A stretch of DNA of 64,000 bases from Mycolicibacterium nivoides (GCF_003855255.1 NZ_CP034072.1:6178989-6242988); one strand, 5' to 3'. Positions 46,150 through 54,853 are shown, counted from the first letter of the stretch. Notes: generated from the letters alone by a model not told the origin. Program-made: numbers and translations.

Positions 46150-46163
46150 TGGAACAGGTTCTC
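46150..46163. promoter_or_regulatory. KstR-like operator upstream of aldehyde dehydrogenase
   Basis: TGGAACAGGTTCTC matches the KstR consensus TNNAACNNGTTNNA in all fixed positions but the last (C instead of A). It lies 24-37 bp before the start codon of the aldehyde dehydrogenase. KstR represses cholesterol-catabolism genes in mycobacteria. Confidence 0.5.
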
Positions 46164-46187
46164 GTTTTTCTGGGAAATCTGGGTAAT

Positions 46188-47672
46188 GTGACGCCCATGA
46201 CACAAAGCGCAGCCGCCATAAGGACGGAATTCGACAAACTGTTCATCGGCGGCCACTGGGTGGAGCCTTCGACCTCCGAGGTCATCGAAGTCTTCTCCCC
46301 CGCGACCGGCGAGAAGGTCGGCCAGGTTCCGCTGGCCGCCGAGGCCGACGTCAACGCCGCGTGCGCCGCGGCCCGCAAGGCCTTCGACGAGGGCCCGTGG
46401 CCCCACAAGACGCCAGAGGAGCGCCAGGCCGTGCTGGCCAAGGCCGTCGAGCTCATCAACGAGCGGGCCGACGAGTTCAAGCACCTGCTGAAGCTGGAGA
46501 CCGGGCAGCCGCCGACCATCGTCGACATGATGCAGTTCGGCGCGGGCGTGTCGAGCCTGCAGTACTACGCCGGCGCAGCCGACAAGTACGACTGGAAAGA
46601 CATCCGCGACGGCATTTACGGCCAGACCCTGGTCATCAAGGAGCCGATCGGCGTTGTGGGCGCCGTCATCGCCTGGAACGTGCCCTTCTTCCTGGCCTGC
46701 AACAAGCTGGGTCCGGCCCTGCTCGCCGGCTGCACCGTCGTGCTCAAGCCGGCCGGTGAGACCCCGCTGACCACCAACCTGTTCGCCGAGGTGCTCACCG
46801 AGGCCGGCCTGCCCGAGGGCGTGCTCTCGGTCGTGCCCGGCGGACCGGAGACCGGTCGCGCCCTGACCGCCAACCCCGAGCTGGACAAGTTCACCTTCAC
46901 CGGCTCCAGCGGCGTCGGCAAGGAGATCGGCAAGATCGCCGCCGAGAAGCTCAAGCCCTGCACGCTGGAACTCGGCGGCAAGTCCGCGGCGATCATCCTC
47001 GAGGACGCCGACGTGGACTCGACCCTGCCGATGCTGGTGTTCTCCGGCCTGATGAACTGCGGCCAGGCCTGTGTGGGCCAGACCCGCATCCTGGCACCGC
47101 GGTCGCGTTACGACGAGGTCGTCGAGAAGCTGTCCGCCGCCGTCGCGGCGATGCCGGTCGGCCTGCCTGACGACCCGGCCTCGATGATCGGCCCGCTGAT
47201 CTCCGAGAAGCAGCGCGACCGGGTCGAGGGCTACATCAAGAAGGGCGTCGAAGAGGGTGCGCGCATCGTCACCGGCGGTGGCCGCCCCGAGGGCCTGGAT
47301 TCGGGATGGTTCGTGCAACCGACCGTGTTCGCCGACGTCGACAACTCGATGACCATCGCCCAGGAGGAGATCTTCGGGCCGGTGCTCGTGGTGATTCCGT
47401 TCGACACCGAGGAAGACGCGGTCCGCATCGCCAACGATTCGCCGTACGGCTTGGCCGGCAGCGTGTACACGACGGACTTCCCCAAGGCCGTCGAGATCGC
47501 CTCGAAGATCCGCACCGGCACCTATGCGGTGAACATGTACGCCTTCGATCCCGGCGCCCCGTTCGGCGGCTTCAAGAACTCGGGTATCGGACGCGAGAAC
47601 GGCCCGGAGGGCATCGACGCCTACACCCAGGCCAAGAGTGTGCTGCTGCCGTTCGGCTTCACCCCGGAGTAA
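46188..47672 (+). CDS. NAD(P)-dependent aldehyde dehydrogenase (Rv0223c-like)
   Basis: A 494-residue ALDH oxidising an aldehyde to the acid. General base E261 in LELGGKS and catalytic C295 in GQACVGQ are present, with the cofactor motif FTGSSGVG near 238. GTG at 46188 or ATG at 46197 may start it. The KstR-like site upstream suggests expression during steroid or lipid growth. A hairpin follows the gene. Confidence 0.92.
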   Translation: MTPMTQSAAAIRTEFDKLFIGGHWVEPSTSEVIEVFSPATGEKVGQVPLAAEADVNAACAAARKAFDEGPWPHKTPEERQAVLAKAVELINERADEFKHLLKLETGQPPTIVDMMQFGAGVSSLQYYAGAADKYDWKDIRDGIYGQTLVIKEPIGVVGAVIAWNVPFFLACNKLGPALLAGCTVVLKPAGETPLTTNLFAEVLTEAGLPEGVLSVVPGGPETGRALTANPELDKFTFTGSSGVGKEIGKIAAEKLKPCTLELGGKSAAIILEDADVDSTLPMLVFSGLMNCGQACVGQTRILAPRSRYDEVVEKLSAAVAAMPVGLPDDPASMIGPLISEKQRDRVEGYIKKGVEEGARIVTGGGRPEGLDSGWFVQPTVFADVDNSMTIAQEEIFGPVLVVIPFDTEEDAVRIANDSPYGLAGSVYTTDFPKAVEIASKIRTGTYAVNMYAFDPGAPFGGFKNSGIGRENGPEGIDAYTQAKSVLLPFGFTPE

Positions 47673-47702
47673 AACTCGTGGGGAATCATCCCCGCGAACA
47701 GC

Positions 47703-47744
47703 CGCAAAACTGCCCCAGAACACCGGTTTTGGGGCAGTTTTGCG
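47703..47744. terminator. 15-bp hairpin after the aldehyde dehydrogenase gene
   Basis: CGCAAAACTGCCCCA (47703-47717) pairs perfectly with 47730-47744 around a 12-nt loop, 30 bp after the stop. The next bases, TCTTCTC, are pyrimidine-rich but not a proper U-tract. Confidence 0.7.
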
Positions 47745-47821
47745 TCTTCTCGGCCAGGAGATGGACAGCGTGCATTCAGGTTGGGCAACTACGGTGGGCG
47801 CCCCAACAACAAGGAGGCACC

Positions 47822-48043
47822 ATGGCAGTTTCCGTTGATCTGGCGAAGTCGCTCGACAAGGCCTACGAGGACAAGTCGCTCAAGGAGATCCTGGACGCCT
47901 CGCCCGCGGCACTGGCCGGGGTAACCGACGCCGACGCCGAACATCTCGCCGCGGCGTTCAACATCAAGACCGTGCGCCAGCTCGGGTCCAACAAGTTCTT
48001 CGCGGTTGCCGCGGCGCTGGTCGCGCTGGAGGCCGCCGGCTGA
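47822..48043 (+). CDS. Small helix-hairpin-helix-like protein
   Basis: A 73-residue protein with ATG 47822 behind AAGGAGG. Residues 28-57 (SPAALAGVTDADAEHLAAAF, then NIKTVRQLG) have the spacing of a helix-hairpin-helix motif, suggesting nucleic-acid or protein binding. The frame is open upstream through the dehydrogenase gene but only this part has coding sense. It stands alone between a terminator hairpin and the convergent echA1 gene (3-bp gap). No known function is assigned. Confidence 0.7.
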   Translation: MAVSVDLAKSLDKAYEDKSLKEILDASPAALAGVTDADAEHLAAAFNIKTVRQLGSNKFFAVAAALVALEAAG

Positions 48044-48046
48044 TTC

Positions 48047-48844
48047 TCAGCGGCCCTGGAAGTTCGCGGCGCGTCGCTCGATGAAGGACTGCACACCTTC
48101 GGCGGCGTCAGCGGTGCCGAACAGTTCGGCAACCACGGGCCGCAGCCGGGCGATGGCCGCGGCGTCCCCTTCGCGGTGCGCGGTGTGCGCCGAGGCGAGG
48201 GTGGCCCGGACCCCGAGCGGCGCGGCGCGATCGGCGATGGTGTGCGCGATCTCCCGGGCTCGGGCGACGGCCGTATCGGTATCCGGCGCGACCTCCTGGA
48301 TCAGCCCGATGCGGTGCGCCTCGGTCGCGTCGAACTCGTCACCGGTGAGCAGCCACCGCATGGCATTGCCCCAGCCGGTCTGGCGCGGTAGCCGCATGGT
48401 GGCGCCGCCGAACGGATAGATGCCCCGGAGCACCTCGATCTGCGCGAACCGGGCGTCCTGGGCTGCGACGCGGATGTCGGCGGCCAGGAGCAGTTCGATG
48501 CCGAGGGTCAGGCATCGGCCCTGGGCTGCCGCGACGACCGGTTTCGTCCACTCGCCGTCGAGGCGCCACGGGTCGCGTCCGCCCTCGGGCATGGGCAGTT
48601 CACCGCTGGCGACATACGGCGCCACGTCGACGAGATCGAGGCCTGCGGTGAAGTGCTCACCGTGGGCGAACAGCACACCGACGCGCAGGTCGTCGTCGGA
48701 TTCCAGCAGTCCGTAGGCGAGCGAGAGATCGGTGAGCATCGCGACGTCGAACGCGTTGCGTTTCTCCGGGCGATTCAGTCCGATCAGCAGGACGTGGCCA
48801 TCCCGCTGCAGGGTGAGGGTGCCCAGGGCCGGGTCTGTCGTCAT
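48047..48844 (-). CDS. echA1: Enoyl-CoA hydratase/isomerase EchA1-like
   Basis: A 265-residue crotonase-fold protein. The oxyanion-hole segments are HFTAGLDL (near residue 68) and AAQGRCLTLGIELLLAADIRVA (near 110). The second glutamate typical of hydratases is not obvious at its usual place (VLRGIYPFGGATMRL), so its reaction may differ from simple hydration. ATG 48844 is preferred to TTG 48856. It corresponds to Rv0222. An AT-rich inverted repeat lies 26-47 bp upstream. Confidence 0.88.
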   Translation of the reverse strand: MTTDPALGTLTLQRDGHVLLIGLNRPEKRNAFDVAMLTDLSLAYGLLESDDDLRVGVLFAHGEHFTAGLDLVDVAPYVASGELPMPEGGRDPWRLDGEWTKPVVAAAQGRCLTLGIELLLAADIRVAAQDARFAQIEVLRGIYPFGGATMRLPRQTGWGNAMRWLLTGDEFDATEAHRIGLIQEVAPDTDTAVARAREIAHTIADRAAPLGVRATLASAHTAHREGDAAAIARLRPVVAELFGTADAAEGVQSFIERRAANFQGR

Positions 48845-48869
48845 AGGGGCAGTCAACGCCCCTTCACAG

Positions 48870-48891
48870 AATTATGCAAGACATCATAATT
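48870..48891. promoter_or_regulatory. Inverted repeat in the echA1 promoter
   Basis: AATTATG-CAAGACAT-CATAATT, a perfect 7+7 repeat, AT-rich in a GC-rich setting, 26 bp from the echA1 start. Candidate repressor site; the regulator is unknown, the divergent TetR gene at 49159 being the nearest candidate. Confidence 0.45.
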
Positions 48892-49158
48892 TTGCTTCGA
48901 TCCGTCACCCCGGCGAGGACCTGTTCAGAAGCAGTTCACCTGCTAGTCTCTTGCGTACAAGCATGTTCGTTGGATACTCGACACCATGCGAGGATTCCAT
49001 CATTTCTATGGTGGAAGACATAGAAGGGCGGTGCGCGATGTGGGTCGTTGAACTCAACCTCGCCGGTCACCGGTTCACCCGTCGGGTCCGCACACCACAC
49101 ACCCCGGTGCGCCCCATCACCCCTCGGATGCTGCTTCGCTGTTCCTCGCAGTTCCTGC
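48892..49158. other. Divergent intergenic region echA1 / TetR
   Basis: No gene is supported. It contains CTTG-CGTA-CAAG near 48952 and an inverted repeat TTCTATG (49005-49011) / CATAGAA (49020-49026) that could be the operator of the TetR gene starting at 49159. Confidence 0.4.
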
Positions 49159-49806
49159 ATGACCGGGTCGCCTGACACCGCCGCGAAGCCGCGCAACAAG
49201 CGTGGCTCCACCCGCGCCCGCATGCTCAGCAGCGCGGTCGAGGTGCTGCGCGAGCGGGGCGCCGCCGGCGTCACGATCGATGAAGTCCTCACCCGCAGCG
49301 GCGCACCACGCGGTTCGGTGTACCACCATTTCCCCGGCGGACGTCGCCAGATCCTGATCGAGGCGCTCCAGTTCGCCGCGGACAGAATCGGCGATGTCAT
49401 CGGCGCCGAAACTTCCGACAGCGCATGGGATCTGGTGCATCGATTCGTCGAATTCTGGGAACGGGTGCTCATCGGAAGCGATTTCGCCGCAGGTTGCCCG
49501 GTCGTCGCGGTGGCGATCGCCGCCCCCGACGAGGAACCCGACCTCACCGCGGCGGCCGCCGCCATCTTCGACCGCTGGCGCACCGCCCTGGCCGGGGCCT
49601 TCGCCGCCGACGGTTTCGACGAGTCCGACGCCTCCTCCCTGGCGGTGATGTGCATCGCCACCCTGGAGGGCGCCGTGGTGCTGTGCCGGTCGTCCCGATC
49701 GGTCAATCCGTTGCACGATGTCGCCCGGCAACTCGAATTCCTGATCAAGTCAAGGGAATTCGTCCGGCGCAACGGCGTGCCGCGGTTCAGTCGGCAGTCA
49801 CCCTGA
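49159..49806 (+). CDS. TetR family regulator (YxaF/LmrA-like)
   Basis: A 215-residue TetR protein. The HTH contains GVTIDEVLTRSGAPRGSVYHHF (about residues 38-59) followed by PGGRRQILIEAL, the variant found in the YxaF/LmrA subgroup. ATG at 49159 is chosen; the longer frame from 49048 has no family similarity. Its end overlaps the end of the convergent reductase gene by 20 bp. Ligand and target are unknown. Confidence 0.86.
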   Translation: MTGSPDTAAKPRNKRGSTRARMLSSAVEVLRERGAAGVTIDEVLTRSGAPRGSVYHHFPGGRRQILIEALQFAADRIGDVIGAETSDSAWDLVHRFVEFWERVLIGSDFAAGCPVVAVAIAAPDEEPDLTAAAAAIFDRWRTALAGAFAADGFDESDASSLAVMCIATLEGAVVLCRSSRSVNPLHDVARQLEFLIKSREFVRRNGVPRFSRQSP

Positions 49807-50317
49807 CCCATCGGACACAGACGAAGTCGCCGTTGGTCCCGGATTCGGCCAGCGCCCACTCGGACCGAACCGGCAGGACCGGCGACCCCGCCCCCAATGT
49901 GCAGGGCGCGTAGCTGACGATCATCTCGTCGATCAACCCGCCCGTCACGAACTGGGCGGCGATGTCCCCTCCGCCGACCAGCCAGACGTCCTTGCCGGCC
50001 GCGGCCTCGACCAGCTGCGGGTGCAGCTCGGCGACATCGCCGGAGAACACCTGCACCGGGTAGTCGGTGGAGATGATCTGCGGCCGATGGGTCAGCACCC
50101 ATGCCGGCTGCTCGTACCCCCACTCGTCGGGATGGTTCTTCACGATCCACTCGTAGGTGGACGACCCCATCGCCAGCGCACCAATGGTTTTGATGAATTC
50201 GTCGTACCCGAACGGGCCCTGCTGGTCGATGTCCCGCGAGATCAGCCAGTCCAGGCTGTCCTCGGTGTCGACGATGAACCCGTCCAAGCTCGAAGCGGTG
50301 TAGTACACGGTCTTCAC
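49787..50317 (-). CDS. Dihydrofolate-reductase-like protein (RibD C-terminal domain)
   Basis: A 176-residue NADPH-dependent reductase fold of the RibD_C/YyaP type: VYYTASSLDGFIVD at the start, LAMGSSTYEW, and VWLVGGGDIAAQFVTGGLIDEM. These proteins are not true folate reductases; the substrate is unknown. GTG 50317 lies 3 bp after the AraC-DinB stop, so the two are one unit. Confidence 0.88.
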   Translation of the reverse strand: MKTVYYTASSLDGFIVDTEDSLDWLISRDIDQQGPFGYDEFIKTIGALAMGSSTYEWIVKNHPDEWGYEQPAWVLTHRPQIISTDYPVQVFSGDVAELHPQLVEAAAGKDVWLVGGGDIAAQFVTGGLIDEMIVSYAPCTLGAGSPVLPVRSEWALAESGTNGDFVCVRWVRVTAD

Positions 50318-50320
50318 CAG

Positions 50321-51244
50321 TCAGTCCTTCCTCATCCATTCCAGTGGGTCACCCCGGTCGACCTGGACACCATGTCGGGCCAACATTCCCCGCACGAGTG
50401 CCCGCCGATGCGCCGAATAGGTGAGCACGTGCGCGATGATCCCGTACAGCTGGAAGGATTCCGGCGGATCGCACAGCGCATCGATCACAGTGTCGCCCAG
50501 TCGCCCCGCGGCCGAGTATTCGGATATCAGTGTGGTCCAGCGCTTTCCGATGACACGATGGTGCGCCGCGAGCTGCCCGGCCGTCGCCTCGCCGGTCGTC
50601 GTACGCGAGGGGAAATCCCGGCCCTCGATGGTCGCCAGCCAGACCTCCTTGGTCCACACGATCGCGCCGAGTACCGCCGCGACGCTGGGTTCCGGTCCGT
50701 CCCAGTCCAGTACCACCTGGCCCGGTGAGATCTCCCGGCCCCATTGCTGTTCGGAAAGCTCGGCGGCGGTACCGATCAGGTAGTCGGTGTCGGCGACATC
50801 GTGCACAAGCATGAACTGGGCGATATCCGGGCCGGCGGCCTCGCCCGGGTCGGCATCGCACCACAACGACTGCGGCGGATGGAAGTGCACTCCGTTGGGA
50901 GCGGTCAACCGGAATCCGACATCGTCGGCGCGAGACGGCGGCACCCCGAAGGCGCGGCGGAACGCCCGGGAGAACACCTCGGCCGACGACCACCCTTCGG
51001 TCTCGGCCACCTCGGCCACCCCGGCCCCCTGCTGCAACCGCCAGGCCGCACGCTCGAGCATGACCCGCCGGCGCAGCGCCGCGGGTGGTTCCCCCGTGAG
51101 CCGGCGCACCTCGCGGGAGAAGTGAAACTCCGAGGCATAACTGCTGCGGGCCATGTCGCCGACGCCCGAGTTGTCGTCGTCGACGACTGCGTCGAGCAGT
51201 TCGCGTAGCCGGTCACGGCCGTTCGGTTGGTCCTCCACGGTCAC
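50321..51244 (-). CDS. AraC-type regulator fused to a DinB-like domain
   Basis: A 307-residue protein. Residues 20-105 form an AraC double HTH (FHFSREVRRLTGEPPAALRR and VAEVAETEGWSSAEVFSRAF). Residues 135-300 form a four-helix DinB/YfiT-like domain (MLVHDVADTDYLIGTAAELS, HHRVIGKRW, IIAHVLTYSAHRRALVRGM) with histidines placed as DinB metal ligands. DinB folds act in mycothiol/bacillithiol-dependent transfer reactions; here it may be a sensor half. GTG at 51244, alternatively 51238. Confidence 0.83.
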   Translation of the reverse strand: MTVEDQPNGRDRLRELLDAVVDDDNSGVGDMARSSYASEFHFSREVRRLTGEPPAALRRRVMLERAAWRLQQGAGVAEVAETEGWSSAEVFSRAFRRAFGVPPSRADDVGFRLTAPNGVHFHPPQSLWCDADPGEAAGPDIAQFMLVHDVADTDYLIGTAAELSEQQWGREISPGQVVLDWDGPEPSVAAVLGAIVWTKEVWLATIEGRDFPSRTTTGEATAGQLAAHHRVIGKRWTTLISEYSAAGRLGDTVIDALCDPPESFQLYGIIAHVLTYSAHRRALVRGMLARHGVQVDRGDPLEWMRKD

Positions 51245-51307
51245 CGAGTATGGTCGGCCGTCCGTCTGCGAACCATGACATTTCCTGCTGTGGTTGCCCG
51301 GGCCGAT

Positions 51308-52180
51308 TCAGCTGTCCAGCACCTGCGCCACCCGCGCCTCCACGTCGACGCCGTCGAGATCGGACAGGTTGACACCGAACCGCCCGGTGAGCGCGTCGAG
51401 AACCTCTGCGGCGGTGCCGAATCGGATGCGTTCGGTCTCACCGTGGCTGTGGATCGCCAGATTCCGGCCGCGCAAGTTGATCCTGGCATCGTCGGTGACG
51501 AGCGCCGCGGACAGCCCGACGATGAAGACCCCGCCGGGATGCGTTGAGACATACCAGCTTCCGACCTCGAGGTCGATCCGCGGTTGCGGCACGGCGGTGA
51601 ACCGGTACAGCGGCTGCCACTGACCGCGGACCTGCGCGGCCAGTTCGTACTCAGGCTCGTGGCGGGTGGGCAACTGCAGCAGCCGGTAGGGCTCGTGGCG
51701 GGTCTGCTGCACCGCACCGGTCTGCAGCCGGATCGGCGACGACAGCGTCTGCCCGCCGAAGCCGACGTCGACCAGATACCGCCCGGCCTCCCCTGGCACC
51801 ATCACGGCCAGCACGTTGTGGGTGAGCGCGGGCAACGGGGCGCCGGGTTCCTTCATCCAGACCACCCGCCCGGCGAGACGTTCGACGCCGTAGCCCAGCT
51901 CGTCGAGGGCGTAGCCGAGCAGCCCGTTGTGCTCGTAGCAGTAGCCGCCGCGGCGCCGGCTGACCAGCTTGTCGGACAGCGCCGCGGCACTCAGATCGGC
52001 GACCGGGATGCCCAGCAGCGGGTCCAGGTTCTCGAACGGGATGGTGCGGCCGTGTGCGGCGATGACGCCCCGCAGGGTGTCGGAGTCCGGTTGAGTCGAA
52101 CCGTCATAGCCGATCCGGCCGAGGTAGCCGAGCAGGTCGAATGCCGAGTCAGACGGCGAGTCAGATGGCGATGAGCCCAT
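51308..52180 (-). CDS. nat: Arylamine N-acetyltransferase
   Basis: A 290-residue NAT that moves acetyl (or propionyl) groups from CoA to arylamines and hydrazines such as isoniazid. The Cys-His-Asp triad is C81 (RGGYCYEHN), H121 (ALTHNVLAV) and D138 (LVDVGFGG). ATG at 52180 is used; TTG 52189 is possible. Either start gives about 11 extra N-terminal residues (Ser/Asp-rich) compared with the usual position of the cysteine near residue 70, so internal initiation is possible. It is transcribed away from the KstR-controlled operon at 52400. Confidence 0.92.
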   Translation of the reverse strand: MGSSPSDSPSDSAFDLLGYLGRIGYDGSTQPDSDTLRGVIAAHGRTIPFENLDPLLGIPVADLSAAALSDKLVSRRRGGYCYEHNGLLGYALDELGYGVERLAGRVVWMKEPGAPLPALTHNVLAVMVPGEAGRYLVDVGFGGQTLSSPIRLQTGAVQQTRHEPYRLLQLPTRHEPEYELAAQVRGQWQPLYRFTAVPQPRIDLEVGSWYVSTHPGGVFIVGLSAALVTDDARINLRGRNLAIHSHGETERIRFGTAAEVLDALTGRFGVNLSDLDGVDVEARVAQVLDS

Positions 52181-52365
52181 GCCGGCCAATGATGCTGCCT
52201 CAACCGTGGTTCAGGTCAACTCGACTGTGACGAATCCGTCGGTCTCATAGCCACGCGGCGCGACCTGTGGTTTTGAGAGGATTGTCCACAGCTACTCGGC
52301 GGTAGGCAGATGGACCAGTGAAGCAAATGGGTTTTTTACCCTCCACCTGGGTACACTAGCAAAAC

Positions 52366-52379
52366 TAGAACACGTTCCA
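52366..52379. promoter_or_regulatory. KstR operator (perfect consensus)
   Basis: TAGAACACGTTCCA fits TNNAACNNGTTNNA at every fixed position. It lies 21-34 bp upstream of the GTG start at 52400 and just downstream of a TACACT element (52352-52357) that could be the -10 box, a position suited to repression. It marks the operon 52400-57465 as part of the steroid/cholesterol regulon. Confidence 0.8.
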
Positions 52380-52399
52380 ATCCACATCAGGGGGACCCT

Positions 52400-53209
52400 G
52401 TGGCTGCGACCGACATCGATCCGTCCGAAATCACCAAGTGGGATCCGGGCCTGACCGAGAAGGTCATGGGCTTCTTACGGCCGCTCATCAAGGGCTACCA
52501 CCGCGCCGAGGTGCGCGGGCTGGACAGCTTCCCCAATGGTGGCGCGCTCGTGGTGTCGAACCACTCCGGCGGCCTGTTCGCTCTGGACGTGCCGGTGTTC
52601 GCGACGGGCTTCTACGAGAAGTTCGGCTTCGAGCGCCCCGTGTACACCCTCAGCCACGACATGCTGATGACCGGGCCGACCGCGGCCTTCTTCAAGAAGA
52701 CCGGATTCATCCGGGCCAACCACGAGAACGCCGACGAGGCCCTGCGCTCCGGGGGCGTGGTCGTGGTGTTCCCCGGCGGTGACTACGACGTGTACCGGCC
52801 GACCCTGTCGGCCAACAAGATCGACTTCGCCGGGCGCACCGGTTACATCAAGGCCGCGATCAACGCCGGCGTGCCGATCGTGCCGATGGTCGGCATCGGC
52901 GGCCAGGAGACCCAGCTGTTCCTGTCCCGCGGCACCGGGGTGGCCAAGGCCCTCGGCCCGATCGCGCGGCTGGCCCGCACCAAGATCGTGCCGGTGTCGT
53001 TCGGTTTTCCGTTCGGCCTGTCTGCCGTACTGCCGCTCAATGTGCCGTTGCCGAGCAAGATCGTGATGAAGACGCTGGAGCCGATCGACATCGAGGCCGA
53101 GTTCGGTGAGAACCCCGATATCGACGAGGTCGACGCGCACGTCCGCCGGGTCATGCAGCGCGCGCTGGACGAGCTGGCCGAAGAGCGCCGCTTCCCGGTG
53201 ATCGGCTGA
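52400..53209 (+). CDS. PlsC-like lysophospholipid acyltransferase (Rv1428c-like)
   Basis: A 269-residue acyltransferase. The block VVSNHSGGLFALDVPV (about residues 50-65) replaces the standard HX4D motif by H-x7-D, as in diacylglycerol-type members; FVPGG-like VVVFPGGDYDVYRP and VPIVPMVGIGGQE follow. It probably acylates a glycerol or sterol-side substrate at the membrane. First gene after the KstR site; 6 bp ahead of the fadD gene. Arrangement equals Rv1428c-fadD12-lipO. Confidence 0.87.
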   Translation: MAATDIDPSEITKWDPGLTEKVMGFLRPLIKGYHRAEVRGLDSFPNGGALVVSNHSGGLFALDVPVFATGFYEKFGFERPVYTLSHDMLMTGPTAAFFKKTGFIRANHENADEALRSGGVVVVFPGGDYDVYRPTLSANKIDFAGRTGYIKAAINAGVPIVPMVGIGGQETQLFLSRGTGVAKALGPIARLARTKIVPVSFGFPFGLSAVLPLNVPLPSKIVMKTLEPIDIEAEFGENPDIDEVDAHVRRVMQRALDELAEERRFPVIG

Positions 53210-53215
53210 ACACCG

Positions 53216-54853
53216 GTGAATCCGCTCGATCTGCTGACGGGACCGCTGGACCGGGTCACCGACACCGTCGGCCTGGTCACCACCATGCGCCGGGCCGGAA
53301 TCATCACGGCGATGCGCCCGGACAAATACCTGCGCATCGCCGCCGCCATGGCGCGCGAGAACATGAGCGTCACTTCGGGTTTCGCGGCCTCGGCACAGCG
53401 CTGCCCGAATCGGCCCGGCCTGGTCGACGAACTCGGCACGCTGACCTGGCAACAGGTCGACCAGCAGGCCGACGCCCTGGCCGCCGGCCTGCAGGCACTG
53501 CCTGATGGTGAACCGAAGGTGCTCGGCATCATGGCCCGCAATCACCGCGGGTTCGTGCTGTCGCTGATCGCCGCCAACCGCATCGGCGCCGACGTGCTGC
53601 TGCTCAACACATCCTTCGCCGCGCCTGCGATGGCCGAGGTGATCAACCGCGAGTCGGTCGACGCCGTCATCTACGACGAGGAGTTCACCGACACCGTCGA
53701 CCGCGCCCTCTCCGACCGGCCCACCGCCGCGCGGATCGTCGCGTGGACCGACACCCACGCCCACGACGTCACGGTGGCCAAGCTGGTAGAGCAGCACCGT
53801 GGCGAGGAGCCCCGGCGGGCCGAGGAGAAGAGCAAGGTGATCTTGCTGACCTCGGGCACCACCGGAACTCCCAAGGGCGCCAAGCATTCCGGCGGTGGCC
53901 CCGAGGTGCTCAAGTCGATCCTGGATCGCACCCCGTGGCACACCGAAGAGCGCGTCGTGATCGTCGCGCCGATGTTCCACGCCTGGGGTTTCTCCCAGCT
54001 GGCCTTCGCGGCCTCGATGGCCTGCACCATCGTCACCCGCCGCAAGTTCGACCCCGAGGCCACGCTCGAGCTCGTCGACCGGCACCGGGCCAAGGGCCTG
54101 TGCGTGGTGCCGGTGATGTTCGACCGGATCATGGAACTGCCCGAGAACGTGCTGAACCGCTATGACGGACGCACGCTGAGGTTCGCGGCGGCATCCGGAT
54201 CGCGCATGCGGCCCGATGTCGTCATCGCATTCATGGACCGGTTCGGCGACATCATCTACAACAACTACAACGCCACCGAGGCCGGCATGATCGCCACCGC
54301 GACGCCGGCCGACCTGCGCGCCGCCCCCGATACCGCGGGCAGACCCGCCGAGGGCACCGAGATCCGCATTCTCGACACGGAGTTCCGGCAGGTGCCCACC
54401 GGGGAGGTGGGCACCATCTACGTGCGCAACTCGACCCAGTTCGACGGCTATACGTCCGGTACGACGAAGGATTTCCACGAGGGCTTCATGTCCTCGGGCG
54501 ACGTCGGCTACCTCGACCAGGCGGGCCGGTTGTTCGTGGTGGGCCGCGACGACGAGATGATCGTCTCCGGCGGCGAGAACGTCTATCCGATCGAAGTGGA
54601 GAAGGTACTGGCCGGCCATCCCGATGTCGCGGAGGCCGCGGTGATCGGTGCCGACGACGCGCAGTACGGACAGCGGCTCGTCGCGTTCGTGGTGCTCTCC
54701 GGTGCGGTCACCCCCGATGAGCTCAAGGCGTATGTTCGAGAGAACCTGGCCAATTACAAAGTGCCGCGGGAGATCACCGTGCTCGCCGAGTTGCCGCGCA
54801 ACAGCACCGGCAAGATCGACCGACGCCAACTCCAGGAGAAGGTGAATGGCTGA
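53216..54853 (+). CDS. fadD12: Fatty-acyl-CoA synthetase FadD12-like
   Basis: A 545-residue adenylate-forming enzyme that activates a fatty or steroid-derived acid to its CoA ester. P-loop LLTSGTTGTPKGAKHSG (near residue 215), YNNYNATEAGM (near 355), SSGDVGYLD, the hinge GRDDEMIVSGGENVYP and the catalytic lysine in NSTGKIDRR are all present. GTG start; it overlaps the next gene by 8 nt. The symbol rests on gene order and similarity of type, not on a search. Confidence 0.87.
   Translation: MNPLDLLTGPLDRVTDTVGLVTTMRRAGIITAMRPDKYLRIAAAMARENMSVTSGFAASAQRCPNRPGLVDELGTLTWQQVDQQADALAAGLQALPDGEPKVLGIMARNHRGFVLSLIAANRIGADVLLLNTSFAAPAMAEVINRESVDAVIYDEEFTDTVDRALSDRPTAARIVAWTDTHAHDVTVAKLVEQHRGEEPRRAEEKSKVILLTSGTTGTPKGAKHSGGGPEVLKSILDRTPWHTEERVVIVAPMFHAWGFSQLAFAASMACTIVTRRKFDPEATLELVDRHRAKGLCVVPVMFDRIMELPENVLNRYDGRTLRFAAASGSRMRPDVVIAFMDRFGDIIYNNYNATEAGMIATATPADLRAAPDTAGRPAEGTEIRILDTEFRQVPTGEVGTIYVRNSTQFDGYTSGTTKDFHEGFMSSGDVGYLDQAGRLFVVGRDDEMIVSGGENVYPIEVEKVLAGHPDVAEAAVIGADDAQYGQRLVAFVVLSGAVTPDELKAYVRENLANYKVPREITVLAELPRNSTGKIDRRQLQEKVNG

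Noticed and set aside
44135..46528. Reading the glycosyltransferase as a 797-residue protein
   Set aside because: The N-terminal 400 residues overlap the methyltransferase gene antisense and have no domain; the family start is at 45304.
45288..47723. Open frame of 811 codons on the minus strand opposite the aldehyde dehydrogenase
   Set aside because: The dehydrogenase on the plus strand has all catalytic motifs; the antisense frame is low-information and spans two other genes.
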